Shown: positions 39,313 to 48,447, counted from the stretch's first letter. The stretch: DNA of 64,000 bases from Pseudoalteromonas luteoviolacea NCIMB 1944 (GCF_001625565.1 NZ_AUXS01000015.1:62001-126000); one strand, 5' to 3'. Notes: generated from the letters alone by a model not told the origin. Numbers and translations are program-made.

Positions 39313-40665
39313 TTACTGAATTAGGTAGAAAACAGAATCTCTTCCGCGTTTAATGCCAAGTACAATGTTGCCTTGAATATCGTCAATCAGACTCTTCATT
39401 TCTCTGACAGTAGTTACTCGTTGGCGGTTAACCTGCATTATCACATCGCCTTCTTGCAGTCCGACTCGAGCTGCTGGCGAACGCTCATCAATACTGACAA
39501 CTACAATACCTTGATTGCCATTGCGCTCATTACTTTCAAGGACCGCACCTCGTAAGCTTGGATGGATCCGGTCAGCCTGAGCTTGTCGTTCATTTTGGCC
39601 TTGTAATTTAACATCTAAGGTACGTTTTTTACCATCACGGTAAATGCCGACTTCAATTTCACGGCCTTCTCCAAGGGTGGCGATTTTTCCGCGCAGCTCT
39701 TCAATACTTTCTACTTTATCGCCGTCGATACTGGTAATCACATCATTTGCTTTAACTCCAGCTTCAGCGGCTGCTGAATCAGGGGTGACTTCTTGAATAT
39801 AAACACCTTGTTTGACATCAAATCCTTGGGCTTCAGCAAGACCAGCATTGAGTGTGCGGCCGACAATACCAAGGGAGCCACGTCGGACTTGGCCATACTC
39901 GATGATTTGGTCGACTAAGTTTTTCATCATGTTGGACGGGATTGCAAAGCCTATCCCAACATTACCGCCTGAAGCGCCCAGAATTGCGGTGTTAATACCA
40001 ATTAGCTCACCTTTTAAGTTGACTAATGCGCCGCCTGAATTCCCTTGATTGATTGCTGCATCAGTTTGAATAAAGTCTTCATAACCTTCGATATTCAGGC
40101 CACTGCGGCCAAGTGCACTGACGATACCTGATGTCACTGTGTGGCTCAAGCCAAATGGGTTACCGATGGCAACTGAAAAATCACCAACACGGAGTTTATC
40201 TGAATCAGCGAGCTTTACTTCTGTAAGATCTTCGTTATCAATCTGAAGCAGTGCAATGTCAGATTCTTTGTCAGCACCAATTAATTTGGCCTTAAATTCG
40301 CGGCCATCTTTGAGTGTAACAATGATATTGTCGGCTTCGTCTATCACATGGTTATTGGTGACAACATAGCCTTCTCCGGCATCTATGATCACCCCTGAAC
40401 CTAAACCGCTAAAAGGACGTTTTTGTGTTCGTGGAGCTGGGTTGCCGAAGAAGAAATCAAATGGGTCAACACGGCGGCGTACTTCTTTAGCGCCTGAAAC
40501 TTGGATACTCACGACGCCTGGTGTTACACGCTCTAACATCGGCGCTAGCGTCGGCAGTTGTTGGCCATCGACCGCAACAGGTAGCCTAGCTTCTGCGCTA
40601 TGTGGAAGCAAAAGTAAGCTGGAAGAGAAAAGCGCTGCGGATAATAAAGTTAATTTTAATTTCAT
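39313..40665 (-). CDS. degQ: Periplasmic serine endoprotease DegQ
   Basis: HtrA-family protease and chaperone of the periplasm. Signal peptide LTLLSAALFSSSLLLLPHSAEA. The triad is His106 (TNNHV), Asp136 (SDIAL) and Ser210 (QGNSGGAL). Two PDZ domains follow (QEVTPDSAAAEAGVKANDV and ERSPAARVGLQEGDV). 450 residues and two PDZ domains fit DegQ/DegP; the position next to degS and zapG, as in E. coli, favours DegQ. It lies 103 bp upstream of degS and may have its own promoter. Confidence 0.95.
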   Translation of the reverse strand: MKLKLTLLSAALFSSSLLLLPHSAEARLPVAVDGQQLPTLAPMLERVTPGVVSIQVSGAKEVRRRVDPFDFFFGNPAPRTQKRPFSGLGSGVIIDAGEGYVVTNNHVIDEADNIIVTLKDGREFKAKLIGADKESDIALLQIDNEDLTEVKLADSDKLRVGDFSVAIGNPFGLSHTVTSGIVSALGRSGLNIEGYEDFIQTDAAINQGNSGGALVNLKGELIGINTAILGASGGNVGIGFAIPSNMMKNLVDQIIEYGQVRRGSLGIVGRTLNAGLAEAQGFDVKQGVYIQEVTPDSAAAEAGVKANDVITSIDGDKVESIEELRGKIATLGEGREIEVGIYRDGKKRTLDVKLQGQNERQAQADRIHPSLRGAVLESNERNGNQGIVVVSIDERSPAARVGLQEGDVIMQVNRQRVTTVREMKSLIDDIQGNIVLGIKRGRDSVFYLIQ

Positions 40666-40771
40666 AGTCTGGAAATTCTCCTAAATAACAGCGTTAAACA
40701 CATCACTTTTACTGCTTATTAAGCAGCCGCTTAGAATGCCCTTTAAGCGGTATGATGTGAGTCAGAATTAA

Positions 40772-40792
40772 AGAGCGGATAATACCCGCTCT
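40772..40792 (-). terminator. Stem-loop downstream of zapG
   Basis: Perfect 7-bp stem AGAGCGG/CCGCTCT with a 7-nt AT-rich loop, about 50 bp beyond the zapG stop, with a short T-rich stretch after it on the minus strand. It separates zapG from the degQ promoter region. Confidence 0.6.
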
Positions 40793-40840
40793 GTTATTCG
40801 GTGGTTATTTCTAAAGACTATGAGGCTGAAAAAAAGTTCA

Positions 40841-41296
40841 TCAAGAAGTTTTTAATTGCTCGCTTTTTGCGCGATCATCGTTAAATAAACCGCTTTCTCC
40901 TTCGGCATAATCAACCGGTTGTTGGTGATGAGTTGACTCACTATTACGCCTTTTTTCAGGTCTTGCGCGCAATGATGCTTGAAGTTGTTCAGTGGTCTCT
41001 TTAGAGAAAAACGGCTCACTTGAGTGACTGCGTTTTTCTTCAAGTAAAAGCTGGTTGGTGTCTTCTACGTGCTGAAGCAGTTGGCTGTAATTGTCCTGCA
41101 TTTTGCCAACTAGCTTTTTAGTATTTGCTAAGTGGTCTGCGACGTCCTGCCTATATTGTTCCAAGTTTTGCTCAGCTTGCTGCGCTTGCTGTTCTAATTC
41201 TTCATGTTTGAACTGCTTTTTGGTAAAGAGTGAACCTAAGAAAAATGCACTGATCGCCACGATGATCAATAAGCCCAACCATGCAATTGTTGTCAT
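40841..41296 (-). CDS. zapG: ZapG (YhcB), inner-membrane coiled-coil protein
   Basis: DUF1043 protein that links envelope growth, division and lipid synthesis in E. coli. One N-terminal helix (AWLGLLIIVAISAFFLGSLF) is followed by a long coiled coil (about 30-90) and a polar tail. 151 residues against 132 in E. coli, with the tail longer. Divergent from zapE, the same arrangement as in E. coli. Confidence 0.9.
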   Translation of the reverse strand: MTTIAWLGLLIIVAISAFFLGSLFTKKQFKHEELEQQAQQAEQNLEQYRQDVADHLANTKKLVGKMQDNYSQLLQHVEDTNQLLLEEKRSHSSEPFFSKETTEQLQASLRARPEKRRNSESTHHQQPVDYAEGESGLFNDDRAKSEQLKTS

Positions 41297-41431
41297 ATTT
41301 ACTCCTGTGTAAGGTGAGTATCACCTAATTACTTTTACTAAAATGCTATCTATCGATAGGTTAAATATACGCTGAGATTGGATGCGTGTTAATATATTGG
41401 GCAAATAAAACTGCTCTGTTTAATAAAAAAT

Positions 41432-42523
41432 ATGATGACGCCGTGGGAAAAGTATCAACAAGATCTTACAAGAGATGACTTTCAGTACGACAGTGCGCAA
41501 GAGAATGCGGTAAAGCATTTGCAGCGTTTATATGACGATTTGATATCTCAACCGCCTGAGCCAAAAGGCTTCTTTGCTAAGCTTTTTGGTAAAAAACAAA
41601 TGGAGCCCGTAAAAGGACTCTATTTTTGGGGAGGGGTAGGCCGAGGTAAAACGTATTTGGTTGACACATTCTATGAAGCTTTACCCGGTGACAGAAAAAT
41701 GCGCGTGCATTTTCACCGTTTTATGCATCGTGTTCACGATGAATTAAAAAAGCTCAAAGAGGTAAAAAACCCACTCAACGTTGTTGCCGACATATTTAAG
41801 TCAGAGACGGACATCATTTGCTTCGATGAGTTCTTTGTCCAAGATATTACCGATGCGATGTTATTAGGTGGCTTGATGGAGGCGTTGTTTGAACGCGGAA
41901 TTGTCCTTGTTGCGACGTCCAATATTGTGCCTGATGAGCTGTATCGTAACGGTTTGCAGCGAGCGCGATTTTTACCTGCTATAGCACTTGTTAAAGCCAA
42001 TACAGAAATTGTCAATGTGGATTCTGGTATAGACTATCGATTACGTACGTTGGAGTCCGCAGAAATTTTTCATAGTCCGCTTGATGCACAAGCCGATGAC
42101 AATTTATTTGAGTACTTTGATAAGTTGTCACCAGAACCTGGCGTGTTTGATTCTGAAATCGAAATTGAAGGGCGTATGATTAAAACGCGTAAGGTATCAG
42201 ATTGCATCGCTATGTTTGATTTTACGCAGTTATGTGAAACGGCTCGTTCGCAGGTAGATTATATGGAGATTAGCCGTTTGTATAACACGGTTATCTTATC
42301 GAATGTAAAGCAAATGGGGCAGTCTAATGATGATGCTGCACGGCGTTTTATTGCCTTGGTCGATGAGTTTTACGAGCGCAATGTGACCCTGATCATTTCT
42401 TCAGAGGCACCCATTGATGACATTTATACGCAAGGTACATTAAACTTTGAATTCAGACGTTGTATCAGTCGCTTACAAGAAATGCAATCCCTCGAATACC
42501 TGTCACGAGAACACTTAGCTTAA
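41432..42523 (+). CDS. zapE: Cell-division ATPase ZapE
   Basis: AFG1-like AAA+ ATPase that associates with the Z ring and helps constriction under stress. Walker A GGVGRGKT lies at residues 67-74 and Walker B IICFDEFFVQD near residues 130-140. RCISRLQEMQSLEYLS closes the protein. 363 residues (E. coli 375). ATG 41432 is followed at once by another ATG at 41435. Divergent from zapG across 135 bp and followed by a strong terminator. Confidence 0.96.
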   Translation: MMTPWEKYQQDLTRDDFQYDSAQENAVKHLQRLYDDLISQPPEPKGFFAKLFGKKQMEPVKGLYFWGGVGRGKTYLVDTFYEALPGDRKMRVHFHRFMHRVHDELKKLKEVKNPLNVVADIFKSETDIICFDEFFVQDITDAMLLGGLMEALFERGIVLVATSNIVPDELYRNGLQRARFLPAIALVKANTEIVNVDSGIDYRLRTLESAEIFHSPLDAQADDNLFEYFDKLSPEPGVFDSEIEIEGRMIKTRKVSDCIAMFDFTQLCETARSQVDYMEISRLYNTVILSNVKQMGQSNDDAARRFIALVDEFYERNVTLIISSEAPIDDIYTQGTLNFEFRRCISRLQEMQSLEYLSREHLA

Positions 42524-42541
42524 TTAAATAACATTTCTAGT

Positions 42542-42570
42542 GGAAAAATCAGCCACACGCTGGTTTTTCC
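42542..42570 (+). terminator. Terminator of zapE
   Basis: 12-bp stem GGAAAAATCAGC/GCTGGTTTTTCC with one G-T wobble and a 5-nt loop. The T-tract forms part of the right arm. It lies 18 bp after the zapE stop and immediately before the rplM promoter. Confidence 0.8.
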
Positions 42571-42580
42571 AAGTTACCCT

Positions 42581-42745
42581 TGCTATAATCCGCGGCCTGC
42601 CACGTTGCGTTCTATAGCCCTCGTCGGCTTAGCCACCGACTTGAGCGGCAAAAAAGTCTTAAACTCGAAGGGGTTGAAGCACCATTAGTAGAGCGGTAGT
42701 CCTTTGACTACCAGTGGTTTTAACTGAAAACTTTGGATTTTATAA
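42581..42745 (+). promoter_or_regulatory. rplM-rpsI promoter and structured leader
   Basis: An extended -10 TGCTATAAT spans 42581-42589 (perfect TATAAT at 42584) with no good -35, leaving a leader of about 150 nt before rplM. The leader has a hairpin GGTAGTC/GACTACC with a CTTT loop (42695-42712), enclosed by ACCA/TGGT, and a smaller GTCGG/CCGAC hairpin (42623-42640). In E. coli this operon is feedback-regulated by L13 through its leader, so a similar role is likely here but not shown. Confidence 0.65.
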
Positions 42746-43174
42746 ATGAAAACGTTTGTTGCTAAACCAGAAACTGTAAAACGTGACTGGTACGTAGTTG
42801 ACGCTGAAGGTAAAACTTTAGGTCGTATTGCTACTGAAATCGCTGCTCGCCTTCGCGGTAAGCACAAGGCTGAGTACACTCCACATGTTGACACTGGTGA
42901 TTACATCATCGTTATCAACGCTGAGAAAGTTACTGTAACTGGTAACAAAGCACAGCAGAAAATGTACTACGCTCACTCTGGTTACCCAGGTGGTCTTAAG
43001 TCTGTTAACTTCGAAAAACTTCAAGCTAAAAAGCCTGAAATGATCATCGAAAAAGCAGTTAAAGGCATGTTACCTCGCGGTCCTCTAGGTCGTGAAATGT
43101 TCCGTAAACTTAAAGTTTACGCTGGTAACGAGCACAACCATGCGGCACAACAGCCTCAGGTTCTAGACATTTAA
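42746..43174 (+). CDS. rplM: 50S ribosomal protein L13
   Basis: Early-assembling large-subunit protein. [20 protein letters not shown] and [20 protein letters not shown] are the L13 N-terminus, followed by the [20 protein letters not shown] signature and [18 protein letters not shown]. 142 residues, identical in length to E. coli. Codon use is visibly biased as in other ribosomal genes. Forms an operon with rpsI, 11 bp downstream. Confidence 0.99.
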   Translation: MKTFVAKPETVKRDWYVVDAEGKTLGRIATEIAARLRGKHKAEYTPHVDTGDYIIVINAEKVTVTGNKAQQKMYYAHSGYPGGLKSVNFEKLQAKKPEMIIEKAVKGMLPRGPLGREMFRKLKVYAGNEHNHAAQQPQVLDI

Positions 43175-43185
43175 GGAGCACTATC

Positions 43186-43575
43186 ATGGCAAATCAATAC
43201 TACGGTACAGGTCGTCGTAAAAGTTCAAGTGCTCGCGTATTCTTACGCCCAGGCACTGGCAACATCGTAATTAATCAACGTTCTATCGAAGAATACTTCG
43301 GTCGTGAAACTTCTCGCATGGTTGTTCGTCAGCCACTAGAGCTAGTTGAACTAACTGAGAAGTTTGACCTTTACATCACTGTTGCAGGTGGTGGTATGAC
43401 TGGTCAAGCTGGCGCAATCCGCCACGGTATCACTCGTGCACTTATGGAGTTTGACGAGTCACTACGTCCTACTCTACGTAAAGCTGGCTTCGTTACTCGT
43501 GACGCTCGTCGCGTTGAACGTAAGAAAGTTGGTCTTAAGAAAGCACGTAAGAAGACACAGTTCTCAAAACGTTAA
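43186..43575 (+). CDS. rpsI: 30S ribosomal protein S9
   Basis: Small-subunit head protein whose C-terminal tail reaches the P-site t[22 protein letters not shown] and the basic end [12 protein letters not shown], with the invariant final Lys-Arg, are diagnostic. 129 residues against 130 in E. coli. AGGAGC precedes the start. A good terminator follows 25 bp after the stop. Confidence 0.99.
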   Translation: MANQYYGTGRRKSSSARVFLRPGTGNIVINQRSIEEYFGRETSRMVVRQPLELVELTEKFDLYITVAGGGMTGQAGAIRHGITRALMEFDESLRPTLRKAGFVTRDARRVERKKVGLKKARKKTQFSKR

Positions 43576-43600
43576 TTTATTACGTTTCAGAATTTGCAAA

Positions 43601-43626
43601 AACCCAGCCTTGTGCTGGGTTTTTTG
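43601..43626 (+). terminator. Rho-independent terminator of rplM-rpsI
   Basis: Perfect 8-bp stem AACCCAGC/GCTGGGTT with a 5-nt loop followed by a six-base T-run. Confidence 0.92.
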
Positions 43627-43829
43627 TTTTAAGTACTATTGTGATGTTTAAACTATTGGTACAATTGCGATTAGCCGCTTTTCATTCACCGAGGGGGTGA
43701 TTGAAACGACAGGTGAACAGCCACAATTTGTTGGGTTCCTTCGATTTGAAAAGTTTCATTGAAGCAAACTACAGGCGAATATTGTGGTTTTATATTTTAA
43801 AAACAACAATAAAAATGAAAGGATTAGTC

Positions 43830-44135
43830 ATGAAATACCTTATTAGTATCTTTATTCTCATTTCCACATTTGCAGTTCAAGCAGAGGTGACCTGTAAGGG
43901 TAAAATTATTAAACTAGTGAAGTGGACAGATAAGAATCAAGCGGCGATTTATTTAGACAACACAAACACTCGCTGGATCTTATTACCCGACGATCAAACT
44001 TCATTATCCATGGCATTGACTGCATATGCATCGGGAAAAGAGGTTGCATTATATTGGCGAGATCGTGATGTAACGAGCTGTTCAGCTGGCTGGGAGCACT
44101 ATCGTAAATTGAATGGCTATTTTTTAATTCAATAG
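43830..44135 (+). CDS. Small secreted protein of unknown function
   Basis: Not recognised. The ATG at 43830 has AAAGGA six bases upstream and gives 101 residues: a signal peptide (MKYLISIFILISTFAVQA) then a short beta-rich-looking domain. Two cysteines (VTCKGK and VTSCSAG) could form a disulfide, and conserved-looking aromatic positions include RWILLPDD and VALYWRD. The longer frame back to 43701 would hide the signal peptide and has no better ribosome site. It stands alone between the rpsI terminator and petA, genes that follow one another directly in Vibrio-type genomes, so it is an accessory insertion. Confidence 0.65.
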   Translation: MKYLISIFILISTFAVQAEVTCKGKIIKLVKWTDKNQAAIYLDNTNTRWILLPDDQTSLSMALTAYASGKEVALYWRDRDVTSCSAGWEHYRKLNGYFLIQ

Positions 44136-44154
44136 TGATATTTAAACATAAAAG

Positions 44155-44176
44155 CAAAGCGGTTTATGCCGCTTTG
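44155..44176 (+). terminator. Stem-loop after the small secreted protein gene
   Basis: 8-bp perfect stem CAAAGCGG/CCGCTTTG with a 6-nt loop, 20 bp after the stop codon; only a weak T content follows. Confidence 0.6.
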
Positions 44177-44577
44177 TATGTCCTCTAAAAATACCTTCCG
44201 TACTATTTTAAACTTTCTAAAAAGCCTAAATGTTATTTTTCGGCTGACCAATTTATCGCCATTTCTCTGCTACACTTGCAGGGCAAGTAAATTATATCGC
44301 GATATCATCTGATTAATTTTTCATTCATTTGAAAAGAGGTTGATCTTGGTCAGGGAATCATTGCGAAAGACGTCATATCATAACCTGTCGTTTCTAGTCT
44401 TGGCTGTTTATTGAAGCGTTTAGCACTTTATATGGTCATCATTAGAATAGTAATAACCTTGTTAAATAAATGGTTTTTACTAATGATCGCGTCTATTTTG
44501 AAATATCTTAAAATTAACCTGCTGTAACTGATGTTCTCAATATAGCAAGTGTTGAGGATCATAGTGGAGATAAGTGG
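44177..44577 (+). other. Upstream region of petABC
   Basis: About 400 bp of AT-rich sequence with no credible ORF on either strand. It must hold the pet operon promoter, but I cannot single out a -35/-10 pair with confidence. A GGAG ribosome site (44566-44569) lies eight bases before the petA ATG. I see no strong inverted repeat. Confidence 0.6.
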
Positions 44578-45168
44578 ATGAGCAATGCGCCTGTTGACAA
44601 CAGCCGACGCCGTTTTTTAACTATCGCTACCTCTGTCGTAGGTGGTGTTGGTGCGGTTGGAGCTGCTGTTCCTTTTATTGCGTCTTGGAATCCAAGTGAG
44701 CGTGCTAAATCTGCAGGGGCTCCTGTAGAAGTGGACATAAGCAAACTTGAGCCTGGACAACTAATTCGTGTTGAGTGGCGAGGGAAACCTGTATGGGTTA
44801 TTTATCGTACACCAAAAATGCTAGAACAAATGAAACAACACGAAGATCAACTTCGTGACCCCAACTCCAACGAGGCACAACAGTTGGACTCGGCAAAAAA
44901 CAGCTACCGCTCAAAGCGAGAGGAAATTTTTGTTGCGGTTGGGATCTGTACCCACTTGGGTTGTTCTCCAACGTTTATGAATGGTGGGTTCGGCGAGAAA
45001 GTGGAAGGTACGGCTGATGGCTTTTTCTGCCCATGCCATGGTTCTAAATTCGATATGGCTGGACGTGTTTTCCAAAATGTTCCCGCACCATTGAACTTGG
45101 AAGTACCACCGTACACCTTCCTTGATGACACCACAATTCTTGTGGGCGAAGAAGAGGAGGTGGCATAA
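44578..45168 (+). CDS. petA: Ubiquinol-cytochrome c reductase iron-sulfur subunit (Rieske)
   Basis: Rieske subunit of the bc1 complex; passes electrons from ubiquinol to cytochrome c1. A twin-arginine-type N-terminus (SRRRFLTIATSVVGGVGAVG) serves as Tat signal and membrane anchor. The 2Fe-2S ligands are Cys124 and His126 (CTHLGC) and Cys151 and His154 (CPCHGSKFD), with disulfide cysteines 129 and 153. 196 residues, normal. The stop overlaps the petB start (TAATG). Confidence 0.98.
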   Translation: MSNAPVDNSRRRFLTIATSVVGGVGAVGAAVPFIASWNPSERAKSAGAPVEVDISKLEPGQLIRVEWRGKPVWVIYRTPKMLEQMKQHEDQLRDPNSNEAQQLDSAKNSYRSKREEIFVAVGICTHLGCSPTFMNGGFGEKVEGTADGFFCPCHGSKFDMAGRVFQNVPAPLNLEVPPYTFLDDTTILVGEEEEVA

Positions 45169-46499
45169 TGGCAACTAAATATGAAGAACAAAGCCCGGCT
45201 ACAGATGCGCCGAGCAAGCAATCTAGCGATGGTGTTGTCAGCTCTGTAGTAGGCTGGATCAACGATCGCATTCCTATGACGCGTGTGTGGAATATGCACA
45301 TTGCGCAATACCCAGCTCCGAAAAATTTCAATTTTTGGTATTTATTTGGTTCCTTAGCGATTTTGGTTTTGGTTAATCAAATTGTGACAGGAATTTGGTT
45401 AACAATGAACTTTGTGCCTTCTGCAGAGGGCGCATTTGCTTCAGTTGAATACATCATGCGAGATGTTGAATACGGTTGGTTGTTGAGGTACCTCCACTCC
45501 ACTGGTGCTTCTGCATTTTTTGTCGTCGTATACTTGCATATGTTCCGTGGCATGATCTACGGCTCTTATCAGAAGCCAAGAGAATTGTTATGGCTCTTTG
45601 GCATGCTGATATTTCTCGCGCTAATGGCTGAAGCCTTCATGGGTTATTTATTGCCTTGGGGTCAGATGTCATTTTGGGGGGCACAGGTAATTATTTCGTT
45701 ATTTGGTGCGATCCCGTTTGTCGGCGAAGATCTAACTCTTTGGATCCGAGGTGATTATGTTATCTCCGGCGCGACCCTAAACCGTTTCTTTGCATTGCAT
45801 GTAATTGCCTTACCTTTAGTATTAGTTATTCTTGTGTTCCTACATATTGTAGCGCTACATGAAGTGGGCTCTAACAACCCTGACGGTATTGAGATCAAAC
45901 GTAAAAAAGGCTCAGTGGCTGAAGAGGACAAGCCTAAGTTTGAATTCCATGAATACTACACGAGTAAAAAAGACATTGTAGATGCCATTCCATTCCATCC
46001 TTATTACACTGTAAAGGACGTCTTGGGCGTTGCTGGTTTCCTTATTTTGTTCTGTTGGGTCGTGTTTTTCATGCCTGAAATGAATGGTTTCTTCTTAGAA
46101 GCGCCAAACTTTGAAGCGGCAAACCCACTTAAAACACCAGAACATATCTTCCCTGTTTGGTATTTTACGCCTTTCTATGCGATTTTACGTGCTATTCCTG
46201 ATAAACTATTTGGCGTAGTGGCGATGGGCGCCTCAATTGTTATGCTGGCATTATTGCCATGGCTAGATAGAGGTAAGGTGCGCTCCATTCGTTATCGCAG
46301 TATTTGGCATAAGTTAAATATCGCACAGTTTGTAGTGACCTTCTTAATTTTAGGTTGGGCTGGTGCTACACCACAGACGGTATTTTCTACAATCTTGTCG
46401 CAAATTTGTACTGTGACGTATTTCATGTTCTTTGTATTGTTATATTTCTATTCAAAGAATGAAGCGACAAAGCCACTACCGACGAGGTTGACGAAATGA
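45168..46499 (+). CDS. petB: Cytochrome b of the bc1 complex
   Basis: Membrane core of the bc1 complex with the Qo and Qi sites. Two heme ligand pairs are visible, HSTGASAFFVVVYLH and HVIALPLVLVILVFLH, spaced as usual. The Qo motif is PVWYFTPFYAILRA, a PEWY variant reading PVWY. 443 residues with about eight helices; it is not fused to cytochrome c1. Downstream petC overlaps by 4 bp. Confidence 0.98.
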   Translation: MATKYEEQSPATDAPSKQSSDGVVSSVVGWINDRIPMTRVWNMHIAQYPAPKNFNFWYLFGSLAILVLVNQIVTGIWLTMNFVPSAEGAFASVEYIMRDVEYGWLLRYLHSTGASAFFVVVYLHMFRGMIYGSYQKPRELLWLFGMLIFLALMAEAFMGYLLPWGQMSFWGAQVIISLFGAIPFVGEDLTLWIRGDYVISGATLNRFFALHVIALPLVLVILVFLHIVALHEVGSNNPDGIEIKRKKGSVAEEDKPKFEFHEYYTSKKDIVDAIPFHPYYTVKDVLGVAGFLILFCWVVFFMPEMNGFFLEAPNFEAANPLKTPEHIFPVWYFTPFYAILRAIPDKLFGVVAMGASIVMLALLPWLDRGKVRSIRYRSIWHKLNIAQFVVTFLILGWAGATPQTVFSTILSQICTVTYFMFFVLLYFYSKNEATKPLPTRLTK

Positions 46500-47233
46500 T
46501 GAAAAAGCTATTAATCGGTTTGTTCGCATTGTTGCCAACCTTCGCAATGGCAGCAGGTCCATCAGTTCCGCTTATGGACGCTAATATTGATTTGAGGGAC
46601 AATGCATCTTTGCAGCGTGGCGCTAAACTATTTATGAATTACTGTTTAGGTTGTCACCAGATGCAATATCAACGTTATGAACGCACCTTTCGTGATATTG
46701 GTATCCCTGTTGAAATAGGTAAAGAGACATTAATTTTTGATGACTCTAAAGTAGGTTCGCACATCCTTAACTCAATGTCTCAGGATGATGCTGCCAAATG
46801 GTTTGGTGCGGCACCGCCAGATTTAACCTTGATATCTCGAGTTAAATCACCAAATTACATTTATACCTACTTAAAGTCGTTTTATAAAGATGAGTCTCGT
46901 CCTTTTGGTGTGAATAATGTTGTATTTCCACTGGTGGGAATGCCTCACGTTCTACAAGAACTACAGGGCTTACCAACGGCAATTACAGAAGATGTCGTTG
47001 AAAATGGTGAGACTGTAACCAAAATTGTGGGTGTCGAAACTGACGGCTCCGGTGAGATGAGTGATGATGAATACGATCAAGCAGCAAGGGATCTCACTAA
47101 CTTTTTAGCGTATGTGGGTGAGCCTTCTCGATTAGAATCAGAAGCAATAGGTATCAAAGTGCTTGGATTCTTGGTAATCTTCTTCATCTTAGCTTTCTTA
47201 TTGAAGAAAGAGTACTGGAGAGACGTTCATTAA
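46496..47233 (+). CDS. petC: Cytochrome c1 of the bc1 complex
   Basis: Periplasmic heme protein that accepts electrons from the Rieske subunit and reduces soluble cytochrome c. Signal peptide LLIGLFALLPTFAMAAG; heme site CLGCH at residues 50-54; C-terminal anchor LGFLVIFFILAFLLKKEYW. 245 residues. It begins within the petB stop (ATGATG, the second ATG at 46499 also possible). sspA follows after about 100 bp and a stem-loop. Confidence 0.97.
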   Translation: MMKKLLIGLFALLPTFAMAAGPSVPLMDANIDLRDNASLQRGAKLFMNYCLGCHQMQYQRYERTFRDIGIPVEIGKETLIFDDSKVGSHILNSMSQDDAAKWFGAAPPDLTLISRVKSPNYIYTYLKSFYKDESRPFGVNNVVFPLVGMPHVLQELQGLPTAITEDVVENGETVTKIVGVETDGSGEMSDDEYDQAARDLTNFLAYVGEPSRLESEAIGIKVLGFLVIFFILAFLLKKEYWRDVH

Positions 47234-47260
47234 TTTGAACACTCAATGGTGATTATAGGT

Positions 47261-47282
47261 AATAGGGGCATATGCCCCTATT
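47261..47282. terminator. Stem-loop between petC and sspA
   Basis: Perfect inverted repeat AATAGGGGCA/TGCCCCTATT, 10 bp each with a 2-nt centre (a practical loop of about 6 nt), 28 bp after petC. It lacks a T-run, so termination is likely partial. Confidence 0.65.
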
Positions 47283-47331
47283 GCTGTTTAAAGTGATTTG
47301 ATTACTTTGTGATTAATTTATGGAGGTAGGC

Positions 47332-47955
47332 ATGGCCGTAGCTGCCAATAAGCGCCCAGTTATGACTCTTTTTTCTGGTGCAAACTGTATGTATAGCCAT
47401 CAGGTTCGTATCGTTTTAGCAGAAAAAGGTGTAAGTGTTGATATTCATCTGGCTGAAAAGGATAACTTGCCAGAAGCGCTACACGAAATTAACCCATATG
47501 GTACTGTTCCGACGCTGATCGATCGTGAACTTGGCTTGTATCAAGCAAATATCATTATGGAATATTTGGATGAGCGTTTCCCGCATCCACCGTTGATGCC
47601 AGTATATCCAGTTATGCGTGGTCGCAGCCGCTTAATGATGCACCGTATCGAAAATGATTGGTACAGCCTTGCTGATAAAATTCTATCAGGAAACGATGCT
47701 GATAACGCGCGTAAAGAGTTAACTGAAGCTCTGCTTGCTGTGGCACCTATCTTTGGCGAAGCACCTTACTTTATGAGTGAAGAGTTTAGCTTGGTAGACT
47801 GCTTTATGGCACCATTACTATGGCGTTTGCCTCAATTGGGTATTGAACTTAACGGCAGTGGCGCAAGTGAATTGAAAGATTACATGCTTCGTTTATTCGA
47901 ACGTGAGTCTTTCCAGGCGTCTCTGACTGATATTGAGCGCGAGATCCGCAGCTAA
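47332..47955 (+). CDS. sspA: Stringent starvation protein A
   Basis: Glutathione-S-transferase-fold protein that binds RNA polymerase and alters promoter choice in stress and stationary phase. From ATG 47332 it begins MAVAANKRPVMTLFSGANC, the same start as E. coli SspA, with GGAGG five bases upstream; ATG 47320 is therefore unlikely. The GST N-domain (HQVRIVLAEKGVSVDIHLA) and C-domain helices are intact. 207 residues (E. coli 212). Overlaps sspB by one base. Confidence 0.97.
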   Translation: MAVAANKRPVMTLFSGANCMYSHQVRIVLAEKGVSVDIHLAEKDNLPEALHEINPYGTVPTLIDRELGLYQANIIMEYLDERFPHPPLMPVYPVMRGRSRLMMHRIENDWYSLADKILSGNDADNARKELTEALLAVAPIFGEAPYFMSEEFSLVDCFMAPLLWRLPQLGIELNGSGASELKDYMLRLFERESFQASLTDIEREIRS

Positions 47956-48407
47956 TGACATCAAATCGACCTTATTTACTAAGGGCGTTCTATGAGTGGA
48001 TAGTGGACAATCAGTGCACTCCACATATAGTAGTCAATGCCAACTATCCTCATGTTCAAGTGCCAGTCCAATTTGTACAAGATGGACAAATTGTACTTAA
48101 CGTGAGCCCTAGCGCGGCAAACAACTTCTCAATGGATAACGACGCACTGAGCTTCAGTGCGCGTTTTTCTGGCCAGCCTATGCAGGTATATGTACCTGTT
48201 GAGGCGGTTCTGGCTATCTACGCGAGAGAAAATGGTGAAGGGACTATTTTCTCTGAGGCAAGTATTGAAGAGGATTACGAAGAACAAGCGTATGACTCTG
48301 CTGATGACGTAGAGCAGGAAGTTGAAATACAGTCTGAGGACACTGAAGAGAAACCTTCAGGTACAGACAAGCCTAAAAAAGGCGCGCATTTGCGCGTTAT
48401 TAAATAG
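47955..48407 (+). CDS. sspB: ClpXP specificity factor SspB
   Basis: Adaptor that delivers ssrA-tagged and other proteins to ClpXP. The tag-binding domain spans about residues 5-105 (RPYLLRAFYEWIVDNQCTPH, FSARFSGQPMQVYVPVEAVL, AIYARENGEG). A disordered acidic linker follows, and the tail HLRVIK is the ClpX-docking motif. 150 residues against 165. Starts in the sspA stop (TAATG). Followed by a strong terminator. Confidence 0.97.
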   Translation: MTSNRPYLLRAFYEWIVDNQCTPHIVVNANYPHVQVPVQFVQDGQIVLNVSPSAANNFSMDNDALSFSARFSGQPMQVYVPVEAVLAIYARENGEGTIFSEASIEEDYEEQAYDSADDVEQEVEIQSEDTEEKPSGTDKPKKGAHLRVIK

Positions 48408-48410
48408 AAA

Positions 48411-48435
48411 AAAACCTGCAATAGCAGGTTTTTTT
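48411..48435. terminator. Bidirectional terminator between sspB and dolP
   Basis: 9-bp stem AAAACCTGC/GCAGGTTTT with a 4-nt loop, T-run on the plus strand and A-run before it, between the convergent sspB and dolP stop codons. Confidence 0.9.
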
Positions 48436-48447
48436 ATATCTGATCAC

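Noticed and set aside
38136-40665. Recent tandem duplication of a protease gene
   Set aside because: degS and degQ differ in anchor, PDZ number and sequence, and are neighbours throughout gammaproteobacteria.
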